Positions 7,281-12,520 of a stretch of 12,520 nt of DNA are shown here, piece by piece; within the stretch, counting starts at the first letter, position 1, and the number at the start of each line of letters is the position of its first letter. The stretch is taken from positions 1 to 12,520 of the forward strand of contig JBBSOW010000091.1 of assembly GCA_038259365.1 (NCBI GenBank). The letters are read 5' to 3'. This stretch comes from JBBSOW01 sp038259365. GTDB taxonomy: Bacteria; Actinomycetota; Actinomycetes; Propionibacteriales; Propionibacteriaceae. The position numbers and the translations under genes were made by a program. A model generated the notes under the pieces. That model was not told the DNA's origin. It did not search any database and saw nothing but the letters and a program-made list of their open reading frames with translations.

Positions 7281-7356
7281 GACTACTGGCTCACCCGAGG
7301 ATCGCTGGCTCACCCGAGGATCGCTGGCTCACCCGAGGACTACTGGCTCGTCCGAG
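7281..7356. repeat. 19-nt tandem array, type 2 (4 units)
   Basis: Four exact-length units at 7281-7299, 7300-7318, 7319-7337 and 7338-7356. The forms are GACTACTGGCTCACCCGAG (units 1 and 4, the latter with GT for AC in the second half) and GATCGCTGGCTCACCCGAG (units 2 and 3, identical). The array lies between the truncated 5' end of the SDR pseudogene and the HAD gene, ending 20 nt before that start codon. 19 is not a multiple of three and the array is not part of either protein. Confidence 0.93.
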
Positions 7357-7376
7357 CAAGCTGCGAAGATGGGCGC

Positions 7377-7973
7377 ATGGTGCAACTGATATTCGACCTG
7401 GGCGGGGTGCTCGCGAGCGAGACGACGCAGCTGGCAGCGGCGGCAGCGACGATCGGGGCCGGCCCCGACGTGGTGGCCGCCCGCTATTGGACCGAGCGCG
7501 ACGCCTACGACGGCGGCGCCACCAACCTGGAGTACTGGGGGCCGATCGCCGCTGGCGCGGGAGTGCAGATCACCCCCGAGATGGCCGCTCGCCTCGGTGA
7601 ACAGGACGCCGATCTGTGGATCCGGCTGCGACCCGCCGCCGAGCGACTGCTGGCCGAGGTGAGCGCGGCCGGCGCGGTGGCGCATCTGCTCTCCAACGCG
7701 CCGGTCGATCTCGCCGCCGCGGTGGAGCGGAGCGGGTGGCGCCGTTACCTGAGTCGAGTCTTCGTCTCCGGAGTGATCGGGCACCGCAAGCCCAGCCCCG
7801 CCATCTACGAACACGTCGAGAACGCGCTCGGGGTTACCGGACCCGAGCTAGCCTTCATTGACGATCGCGAAGAGAATCTCGTCGGGGCCGCCGAACACGG
7901 GTGGCACACGCACCTGTGGCGTTCCGACGCCGACACCCGTGACTGGCTGCGCCGGCTCGACGTGCTGAGCTAG
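7377..7973 (+). CDS. HAD family hydrolase
   Basis: Haloacid-dehalogenase-superfamily hydrolase of 198 residues, probably a small-molecule phosphatase of subfamily I. Motif I is FDLGGVL with nucleophile Asp7; the second Asp of the usual DxD is Gly, as in the DLGGV/DLGNV group exemplified by YihX. Motif II is LLSNAP, motif III is Lys in HRKPSPAIYEH, and motif IV is FIDDREENLVGA (Asp162 and Asp163). A helical cap lies between motifs I and II. The start at 7377 gives MVQLIFDLGGVL, the normal distance to motif I; longer readings run into the tandem array. No strong Shine-Dalgarno is present; a -10-like GAAGAT six bases before ATG leaves open a leaderless transcript. Substrate unknown. Confidence 0.88.
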   Translation: MVQLIFDLGGVLASETTQLAAAAATIGAGPDVVAARYWTERDAYDGGATNLEYWGPIAAGAGVQITPEMAARLGEQDADLWIRLRPAAERLLAEVSAAGAVAHLLSNAPVDLAAAVERSGWRRYLSRVFVSGVIGHRKPSPAIYEHVENALGVTGPELAFIDDREENLVGAAEHGWHTHLWRSDADTRDWLRRLDVLS

Positions 7974-8038
7974 CTCGGGTTAACTGGACGGTTGCACGCC
8001 AGCACTGAGTTCCACCCGGGTTGAGGAGAAGTCGAAGA

Positions 8039-8761
8039 ATGAACAAGCGCACCACCAAGTTGGCCGCCGGGCTCGTGCTCGCGGTGGCCCTCGTCCTGGT
8101 ACTGGCGTCCGTGGCCCGTCCCACCGGTGGGGGGCAGGCGCTCCAGGCCCCCAATCGTGCCGAATCGGGTGAGCCCGCCGCCTCGGTGAGCCCGCCGCAG
8201 AATCAGGGCATCGGCGTCGACCTCTCGCGACGCGTTGCGGGTGATCCGTTCGCCAAGGGCGCCGTCGACGCGCCCGTGGTGCTCATCGAGTACGCCGACT
8301 TCCGCTGCCCCTTCTGCGGGGTGTTCGCCCGCGATTCCAAGCCGAAGCTGCAGCCCTACATCGATGCCGGCACGCTGCGCGTGGAGTGGCGGGACTTCCC
8401 CCTGTTCGGGGCTGAGTCCGAGCTGGCCTCGATGGCCGGCCGGGCGGCGGGGGAACAGGGCCGCTTCTGGGAGTTCTACGAGGTGACCTTCGAGAACGCT
8501 CCCGAGCGGGGGCACCTGAAGGTGTCGCAGAGCAAGCTGATCGGCCTGGCCAAAAAGGCCGGGGTCCCCGACCTCGACAGGTTCGAAGCCGACCTGAGCG
8601 ATCCCGAACTCGCCGAGGCCGTCCAGCGCGATGTGGCCGAGGGCCGCCAGCTCGGCATCAGCGGCACCCCCACCTTCCTGGTCAACGACGAGCCGTTGGT
8701 GGGGGCGCAACCGTACTCGAGCTTCGCGGAGAAGATCGAGCGCCTCGCCGCGAAGAAGTAG
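8039..8761 (+). CDS. DsbA family thioredoxin-fold protein, membrane anchored
   Basis: Extracytoplasmic thiol:disulfide oxidoreductase-like protein of 240 residues. A basic start (MNKRTTK) and one hydrophobic helix (about residues 8-26) without a lipobox cysteine predict an uncleaved anchor or Sec signal, followed by a low-complexity spacer. The DsbA domain carries YADFRCPFCGVF with the CPFC active site (Cys90 and Cys93), a helical insertion, and the cis-proline loop GISGTPTFLVN (Pro211). The start at 8039 is supported by GAGGAG at 8023-8028. The gene ends 12 nt before the CcdA gene, so the two are very likely one operon; CcdA would keep this CPFC pair reduced, or the pair would relay electrons to periplasmic-side targets such as cytochrome c apoproteins. 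That direction of electron flow is inferred from the pairing. Confidence 0.92.
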   Translation: MNKRTTKLAAGLVLAVALVLVLASVARPTGGGQALQAPNRAESGEPAASVSPPQNQGIGVDLSRRVAGDPFAKGAVDAPVVLIEYADFRCPFCGVFARDSKPKLQPYIDAGTLRVEWRDFPLFGAESELASMAGRAAGEQGRFWEFYEVTFENAPERGHLKVSQSKLIGLAKKAGVPDLDRFEADLSDPELAEAVQRDVAEGRQLGISGTPTFLVNDEPLVGAQPYSSFAEKIERLAAKK

Positions 8762-8773
8762 TCGCGGCCCACG

Positions 8774-9631
8774 ATGATCGACATCGGTTACGCGGGTGCG
8801 CTCCTGGGCGGGGTGGCCACCATCGTGAGCCCCTGCTCGGCGGTGCTGCTGCCCGCCTTCTTCGCCTACGCGTTCGCCAGCCGGACGGCTCTGCTCGGGC
8901 GAAGCCTACTGTTCTTCGCCGGGCTGCTCACGACGCTGGTCCCGCTGGGCGTGGCCGCCTCGAGCGTCGGGCGGTTGTTCGCGGAGCATCGCCCGGTGGT
9001 GGTGGCCGTCGCGAGCGGCGTCGTCATCGTGCTGGGCCTCCTCCAGGCGTTGGGCATTCCGCTACCGCTGCCGGGCCGAATTTCGGGCGGCGGCGGCGGG
9101 GACCCGGGAAGTTCGGCAGCGGTCTACCTCCTCGGGGCGGTCTACGGCGTCGCGGGGGTGTGCTCGGGTCCCATCCTGGGCTCGGTGTTGGCGGTGGCCG
9201 CGGTGAAATCCAACCTGCTCTACGGCGGGCTCCTGCTCGGGGTCTACGCACTGGGGATGGCCCTGCCGGTCATGGTGCTCGCGGCCCTGTGGGAGGCGCT
9301 CGATCTGGGCCACCGGGCCTGGCTCCGCCCTCGTCCGCTCACCCTGGGCCCGGTCCGCACCAACCTGACCGCGGTCGTCTCAGGATCGATCTTCGTCGGC
9401 ATCGGCCTGCTCTTGCTGCTCACCGACGGCACGACGAATCTGGGCGGGGTCTTGAGCATCGACGACCAGTTTCGCAGCGAGGCCGCCATCCAATCCTGGT
9501 CGAGCTCTATCCCCGACCTGGCGGTGATCCTCGTCATCACCGCCATTGCCGTCGCGACGGTGTTGATCGGCGGGCGCGATCGTACCGAAGATTCACGGCG
9601 AGAAGAGCAAAGAACCGGCCGCCTGGAGTAG
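8774..9631 (+). CDS. CcdA/DsbD-type transmembrane thiol reductant transporter
   Basis: Polytopic membrane protein of 285 residues related to cytochrome c biogenesis protein CcdA and the DsbD membrane domain, which carries reducing equivalents from cytoplasmic thioredoxin across the membrane. The two hallmark cysteines are present and are the only cysteines: Cys21 in IVSPCSAVLLPAFFAYAF (first helix) and Cys130 in GVCSGPILGSVLAVA (fourth helix). Roughly six core helices are visible, plus an extra C-terminal helix (LAVILVITAIAVATVLIGG) and a charged tail. A loop of about 40 residues with TDGTTNLGG precedes that last helix, somewhat longer than in minimal CcdA. It follows the DsbA-like gene by 12 nt, and its stop is 1 nt before the possible GTG start of the RDD-FHA gene, so all three are probably co-transcribed. 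Confidence 0.9.
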   Translation: MIDIGYAGALLGGVATIVSPCSAVLLPAFFAYAFASRTALLGRSLLFFAGLLTTLVPLGVAASSVGRLFAEHRPVVVAVASGVVIVLGLLQALGIPLPLPGRISGGGGGDPGSSAAVYLLGAVYGVAGVCSGPILGSVLAVAAVKSNLLYGGLLLGVYALGMALPVMVLAALWEALDLGHRAWLRPRPLTLGPVRTNLTAVVSGSIFVGIGLLLLLTDGTTNLGGVLSIDDQFRSEAAIQSWSSSIPDLAVILVITAIAVATVLIGGRDRTEDSRREEQRTGRLE

Positions 9632-9632
9632 C

Positions 9633-10877
9633 GTGCCTCCCATCATGGGTACTGATTCTTCGACCGCTCCCACCACCGCCGCTCCTGCTGTGGCCGGCCT
9701 GCCCCCGAACATTCGGTTGGGCGGCTTGGGCCGACGGGTGGCCAGTTGGTTGATCGACGGGCTGCCGCTGCCGATCCTCGCGATCGCGCCGGGCATCGTC
9801 TGGTTCAACGACGGCCCGACCGACGTGCTGATCGTGGTGCTGGGCGCCGTCGCGGTGCTGGCGCTGGGCTGGCTGTGGGTGAGCTGGTGGATGCTGGCCC
9901 ACCGGTTGGGGACGCCGGGGATGCGTGCGATGCGGCTCCAAGCCCGGCAACGGCACACGGGCCGCCCGCTGGGGTGGGGACGCGCGCTGTTGCGGCAGCT
10001 CGTCTTCGCCTTGCTCGCGGCGACGGTGATCGGCTGGCTCGTGTCGCTCGTCATGCTGGCCACCAACCCGAGGCGCCAGGGACTGCACGATCGGGCCGCC
10101 GGCAGCGTCGTCATCGACGAGCGGACCGAGGCCGAGACCGAACCCGCGACGCTCCTTCCACTGGATCCAGAGCCCGCGACTGCGCCTGCCGCGACGGCCG
10201 AGGAACCCGTCCCCGAGCAGGCCGTGCCCCACGCCGCAACCGCAATCAGCGCCGCCGAAATCGCCGACACCGACGACTGGCAGGCTCCCCAGACGCCCGT
10301 CGACGACCGGGCCGCGAACCGCCCGCCCGGGCAGACCGACGAGCCCGTAGAGACCGATAAGGCAAGCCAGGGCGATCCAGAGCCGCCGGTGAACCCCTAC
10401 GCGCGGCCGGTGCCACCGGCCTCGGCCATGACCACCGTCATGGCGGCCGTACCAGCGGAAATCGAGAGCGAGGTATCCCCGACGCCCCCACGCTTGACGC
10501 CCGCCGAAAGCGAGCGGATGACCGAGCTGACGGACCGCCCCCGATCCGGGGTGCGGTGGATGGTCGATCTCGGCGGCGGCCGGATCGTGCCGTTGCGCCG
10601 GGTGTTGCTGATCGGACGCAACCCGCAGGCGGCGCTCGGCGAGGACGCCGACGTGGTCGGGGTCGGCGTGCACGCGGCGACGGTCTCCAAGACCCACCTC
10701 GCCGTGGGCTGGGACGAGGGGGGACTCTGGGTGATGGATCGCGGCTCCACCAACGGGACGTCGCTGGCCGACGACGAGGGCACGCTGGAGCCGTGCGTGG
10801 CGCACGAGAAGGTGGCGGTGCGAGAGGGCCAGATCGTGTCCTACGGGGGGCAGCAGCTGCGGATTCACCGCTCGTGA
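9633..10877 (+). CDS. RDD family membrane protein with C-terminal FHA domain
   Basis: Fusion of an RDD membrane domain and a cytoplasmic FHA domain, about 414 residues. Residues 30-165 form the RDD part with three hydrophobic segments. It includes LGRRVASWLIDGLPLP, GTPGMRAMRLQ, a second basic stretch, and NPRRQGLHDRAAGSVVID, the usual RDD end. Residues about 168-305 are a disordered-looking Pro/Ala/Glu/Thr linker. The FHA domain follows with IGRNPQ (Gly328, Arg329), VSKTH (352-355) and STNGT (372-376), all key phosphothreonine-binding positions. The start is unsettled: GTG 9633 has GGAG four bases upstream overlapping the ccdA stop, while ATG 9645 has no ribosome site. It is likely the last gene of the DsbA-CcdA unit, before dcd with its own promoter. 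A role as a phospho-dependent membrane docking protein is inferred. Confidence 0.9.
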   Translation: MPPIMGTDSSTAPTTAAPAVAGLPPNIRLGGLGRRVASWLIDGLPLPILAIAPGIVWFNDGPTDVLIVVLGAVAVLALGWLWVSWWMLAHRLGTPGMRAMRLQARQRHTGRPLGWGRALLRQLVFALLAATVIGWLVSLVMLATNPRRQGLHDRAAGSVVIDERTEAETEPATLLPLDPEPATAPAATAEEPVPEQAVPHAATAISAAEIADTDDWQAPQTPVDDRAANRPPGQTDEPVETDKASQGDPEPPVNPYARPVPPASAMTTVMAAVPAEIESEVSPTPPRLTPAESERMTELTDRPRSGVRWMVDLGGGRIVPLRRVLLIGRNPQAALGEDADVVGVGVHAATVSKTHLAVGWDEGGLWVMDRGSTNGTSLADDEGTLEPCVAHEKVAVREGQIVSYGGQQLRIHRS

Positions 10878-10906
10878 GAGCGCTGCACGGACGGCGCCGA
10901 AGCGGC

Positions 10907-10912
10907 TAATCT
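10907..10912 (+). promoter_or_regulatory. Probable -10 box of a leaderless dcd transcript
   Basis: TAATCT fits the actinobacterial -10 pattern TANNNT and ends six bases before the A of the dcd ATG at 10919. That spacing would place the transcription start on the start codon itself. No Shine-Dalgarno is visible in the 41 nt after the RDD-FHA stop, which agrees with a leaderless mRNA. No good -35 box was seen. Confidence 0.55.
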
Positions 10913-10918
10913 GTGCCC

Positions 10919-11500
10919 ATGCTGCTCTCGGATCGCGACATCTTGGCCTCGGTGGAACACGGGCGAGTGCGCCTGGAACCCTGGGACGCCGAGATGGTGC
11001 AGCCCTCCAGCGTCGACGTGCGCCTCGACCGCTTCTTTCGCGTGTTCGAGAACCACCGCTATCCCCACATCGATCCGGCCGCCGAGCAGCCCGATCTCAC
11101 CCGTGAGGTGATCCCCAGCGGGGACGAGCCGTTCATCCTGCACCCCGGCGAGTTCGTGCTGGGCTCTAGCTACGAGGTCGTGACCCTGCCCGACGACGTC
11201 GCGGCACGTCTGGAGGGAAAATCCTCCCTGGGGCGCCTGGGGTTGCTCACCCACTCCACCGCCGGCTTCATCGACCCGGGCTTCTCCGGCCACGTGACCC
11301 TGGAGCTCTCCAACGTCGCGACCCTGCCCATCAAGTTGTGGCCGGGGATGAAGATCGGCCAGCTGTGCTTCTTCCAGCTCTCCTCGCCGACGATGAACCC
11401 CTACGGCTCGTCGAAGTACGGCTCGCGATATCAGGGTCAGCGCGGGCCGACCCCCTCCCGTTCGTTCCAGAACTTCCACCGGACGCGGATTCAGGACTAG
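10919..11500 (+). CDS. dcd: dCTP deaminase (dUMP-forming type)
   Basis: Trimeric deoxycytidine triphosphate deaminase of pyrimidine deoxynucleotide synthesis, 193 residues. The start MLLSDRDI is characteristic and the ATG at 10919 is preferred to the GTG six bases upstream. Core motifs are VQPSSVDVRLDRFFRVF, LHPGEFVLGS, EGKSSLGRLGLLTHSTAG (Lys101, Ser102), FIDPGFSGHVTLELSN with the expected catalytic Glu129, WPGMKIGQL, and the C-terminal YGSRYQGQRGPTPSRSFQNF that closes over the triphosphate. The sequence, including THSTAGFIDPGF, resembles the M. tuberculosis enzyme, which is bifunctional and turns dCTP directly into dUMP and diphosphate, rather than the E. coli enzyme. Bifunctionality is therefore likely but not proven. 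It is preceded by its own putative leaderless promoter. Confidence 0.97.
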   Translation: MLLSDRDILASVEHGRVRLEPWDAEMVQPSSVDVRLDRFFRVFENHRYPHIDPAAEQPDLTREVIPSGDEPFILHPGEFVLGSSYEVVTLPDDVAARLEGKSSLGRLGLLTHSTAGFIDPGFSGHVTLELSNVATLPIKLWPGMKIGQLCFFQLSSPTMNPYGSSKYGSRYQGQRGPTPSRSFQNFHRTRIQD

Positions 11501-11555
11501 CGCTCCGGGTTGGTGGGTCGGGTTGACGGCGGAGTGCCCACCTTGGTTCCTGCCC

Positions 11556-11573
11556 GGGGCGGAGCCCCTCCGC
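11556..11573. terminator. Weak hairpin after dcd, possible terminator
   Basis: Two mutually exclusive short stems overlap here: GGGGC-GGA-GCCCC (11556-11568) and GCGGAG-CCC-CTCCGC (11559-11573). They lie about 55 nt after the dcd stop. The stems are short and no T-run follows, so the assignment is tentative. Confidence 0.3.
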
Positions 11574-11691
11574 TTCACGGACGAGTTCCGCCTTTACGCC
11601 CACCACACCATGAGCCGAGGTCCGCACTCCGCCGTTCCTGCACCGCGTTCAGTTTGCCGCCGCATCCGTTTCTGCTCGGTTTTGGTTGATC

Positions 11692-11795
11692 CGCTCGGTA
11701 TCGCGCACCGCGCTCGCTATCGCGCACCCCGCGCTCGGTATCGCGCACCGCGCTCGGTATCGCGCACCGCGCTCGGTATCGCGCACCGCGCTCAG
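11692..11795. repeat. 19-nt tandem array, type 3 (5 units plus a partial)
   Basis: Units at 11692-11710, 11711-11731, 11732-11750, 11751-11769 and 11770-11788, with a partial unit at 11789-11795. The consensus is CGCTCGGTATCGCGCACCG. Units 1, 3, 4 and 5 are identical; unit 2 has one change (G to C) and two extra bases (21 nt). Each unit contains CGGT and ACCG arms around a 7-nt centre, so each could form a small stem. The sequence is unrelated to the other two arrays. Confidence 0.93.
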
Positions 11796-11829
11796 GATGT
11801 TGCTGGCCTTGCTCGGGTGCGTGGTTCCC

Positions 11830-11869
11830 GCTCGATTTAGGAATCAAGCGCAAAGCGCTATATCGAGCG
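11830..11869. repeat. 40-nt palindromic element, copy B
   Basis: Best-preserved copy. The outer arms GCTCGAT (11830-11836) and ATCGAGC (11862-11868) pair perfectly over 7 bp. Inside is a hairpin with arms AGCGC and GCGCT around AAA. It lies 34 nt after the type 3 array, mirroring the layout of array and copy A at 4404-4608. Confidence 0.8.
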
Positions 11870-11888
11870 CGCTGGCTCCGGGTGTTCC

Positions 11889-11912
11889 GGGAGGCGTGTG
11901 GGAGACGCTCCC
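11889..11912. other. Hairpin between palindromic elements B and C
   Basis: GGGA and TCCC form the base and GCGT with ACGC the upper stem, separated by one bulged G, with a 7-nt loop GTGGGAG. It lies 20 nt beyond copy B. It could contribute to termination of dcd transcripts, though it lies almost 400 nt from the stop codon. Confidence 0.35.
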
Positions 11913-12056
11913 TGGTCCGCGAGCGGTTCGAAGATGGTAGCGGTGGCTGCGGTCGACTATGGTGACGTGTCGAGGCGCAGGTGGGCGTCGGCGCAGGGCT
12001 GACCGTACCCATTCCCGCTCGGCTCATTGCCGGGCTGGCTCGGGTTAGCGCTTCGT

Positions 12057-12096
12057 GCTCGATTCGTGAATCACGCGGGAGCCGCTATATCGAGCG
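12057..12096. repeat. 40-nt palindromic element, copy C
   Basis: Same length and outer arms (GCTCGAT/ATCGAGC) as copy B. The inner hairpin is GCGG-GAG-CCGC, in which one base pair is G-C where copy B has C-G, a compensating change. The left half contains the additional dyad GATTC-GT-GAATC. It ends 46 nt before the stop codon of the Fe-S protein gene. Confidence 0.78.
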
Positions 12097-12142
12097 CACT
12101 GACAACCCGCGTCCCGTGGGCCAGCTCTCCCTCTCGGGCAGG

Positions 12143-12520
12143 CTAGGCGGTCAGGCCTGAAGAGGAGGTTTCGTCTCCGCGGCGGACGGACTCCAGGAGC
12201 AGCTGGGAGACGTCCAGCACCTCGACGGGCTTGGCGGCCTCCTCGCCGTCGGTTTCGGCCGCGACGCCGTCGGAGAGCATGATGCGGCAGAAGGGACAAC
12301 CGGTGGCGATGGTGTCGGCGCCGGTGGCCATGGCCTCCTTCGTGCGGTTGAGGTTGATGCGAGAACCGAGCTTCTCCTCCATCCACATCTGCGCGCCGCC
12401 CGCCCCGCAGCAGAACGAATTCTCGGAGTTGCGGGGCATCTCGGTGACCGTGGATCCGGGTAACACCGTCAGCAGGTCGCGCGGCGGGCTGTAGACCTCG
12501 TTGTGGCGGCCGAGGAAGCA
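12143..12520 (-). CDS. (Fe-S)-binding oxidoreductase, CCG-domain C-terminal part (partial)
   Basis: C-terminal 125 residues of a heterodisulfide-reductase-related Fe-S protein; the gene continues beyond the right edge, so its N terminus is unseen. The reading frame is open from the edge: CFLGRHNEVYSPPRDLL, the end of a DPC(Y/F)LGRHN-type CCG motif, then ENSFCCGAGGAQMWMEEKLG, the second cysteine-rich CCG motif. TGCPFCRIMLSDG and a short acidic and serine-rich tail follow. These motifs bind a non-cubane 4Fe-4S cluster in HdrB, GlpC and LutA relatives. In actinobacteria the same C terminus occurs on large membrane-associated electron-transfer proteins; which subtype this is cannot be told from the fragment. 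The gene converges on dcd across the repeat-rich gap. Confidence 0.88.
   Translation of the reverse strand, partial: CFLGRHNEVYSPPRDLLTVLPGSTVTEMPRNSENSFCCGAGGAQMWMEEKLGSRINLNRTKEAMATGADTIATGCPFCRIMLSDGVAAETDGEEAAKPVEVLDVSQLLLESVRRGDETSSSGLTA

Larger units (their letters stand above)
11501..12142. other. Convergent intergenic region rich in repeats, no gene seen
   Basis: This 642-nt gap between dcd (+) and the Fe-S protein gene (-) has no reading frame with recognisable protein features; those that exist run through tandem repeats. It holds weak GC-rich hairpins, a 19-nt tandem array, two copies of the 40-nt palindromic element, and no visible tRNA. Both flanking genes end here, so terminators are expected, but none has a T-tract. 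Confidence 0.7.

Noticed and set aside
7188..7376. 63-residue extension of the HAD protein upstream of 7377
   Set aside because: It would translate the pseudogene remnant and the tandem array; motif I needs to be close to the N terminus.
9537..10868. 443-residue open frame on the minus strand opposite the RDD-FHA gene
   Set aside because: Its composition is that of a GC-rich shadow, with no domain recognised. The plus strand carries RDD and FHA motifs.
11575..12027. 150-residue minus-strand frame and an 84-residue plus-strand frame in the dcd downstream gap
   Set aside because: Both owe their length to the 19-nt repeats, which translate to periodic Arg-Tyr-Arg-type or Ser-Arg-Thr-Ala-type stretches, and have no supporting start site.

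Overview
The window is a high-GC chromosomal segment with actinobacterial character. Dcd is of the Mycobacterium-like dUMP-forming type, FHA and RDD-FHA proteins are present, dcd has a leaderless-type promoter, and the C-terminal CCG-domain protein looks actinobacterial. A member of the Actinomycetota is well supported; an affiliation near Propionibacteriales is only an impression and cannot be proven here. No rRNA, tRNA, CRISPR array, transposase or phage gene was seen.

Left part (1-4636): alanine dehydrogenase (ald, +) converges on a fumarylacetoacetate-hydrolase-family enzyme (-). The latter is divergent from a two-gene unit of a universal stress protein and a sodium:alanine symporter (agcS), whose stop and start overlap as TGATG. 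Alanine import by AgcS and oxidative deamination by Ald form a plausible alanine-to-pyruvate route. AgcS is followed by a strong hairpin terminator, then by a 19-nt tandem array and a 40-nt palindromic repeat that fill the gap before yhhN.

Middle part (4637-7973): a YhhN/lysoplasmalogenase-like membrane protein (-) is divergent from an FHA-domain protein (+), with three 15-16-nt direct repeats between them. Next comes a decaying NmrA-like SDR gene (-). It has lost its N-terminal Rossmann segment and carries two apparent 1-nt frameshifts. Its truncated 5' end abuts a second 19-nt tandem array, which in turn sits just upstream of a HAD-family hydrolase (+).

Right part (7974-12520): a probable operon of a membrane-anchored DsbA-like thioredoxin-fold protein, a CcdA-type two-cysteine thiol transporter and an RDD-FHA membrane protein is followed by dcd. 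DsbA and CcdA suggest extracytoplasmic thiol redox control. The FHA and RDD-FHA proteins suggest Ser/Thr-phosphorylation-dependent signalling, although no kinase or phosphatase lies in the window. A 642-nt convergent gap then holds a third 19-nt array and two more copies of the 40-nt palindrome. The window ends inside an Fe-S oxidoreductase gene (-).

The most unusual signal is intergenic: three unrelated tandem arrays share the same 19-nt period, and two of them have one 21-nt variant unit. In both convergent gaps such an array is followed by the same 40-nt palindrome, which shows a covarying stem base pair between copies.
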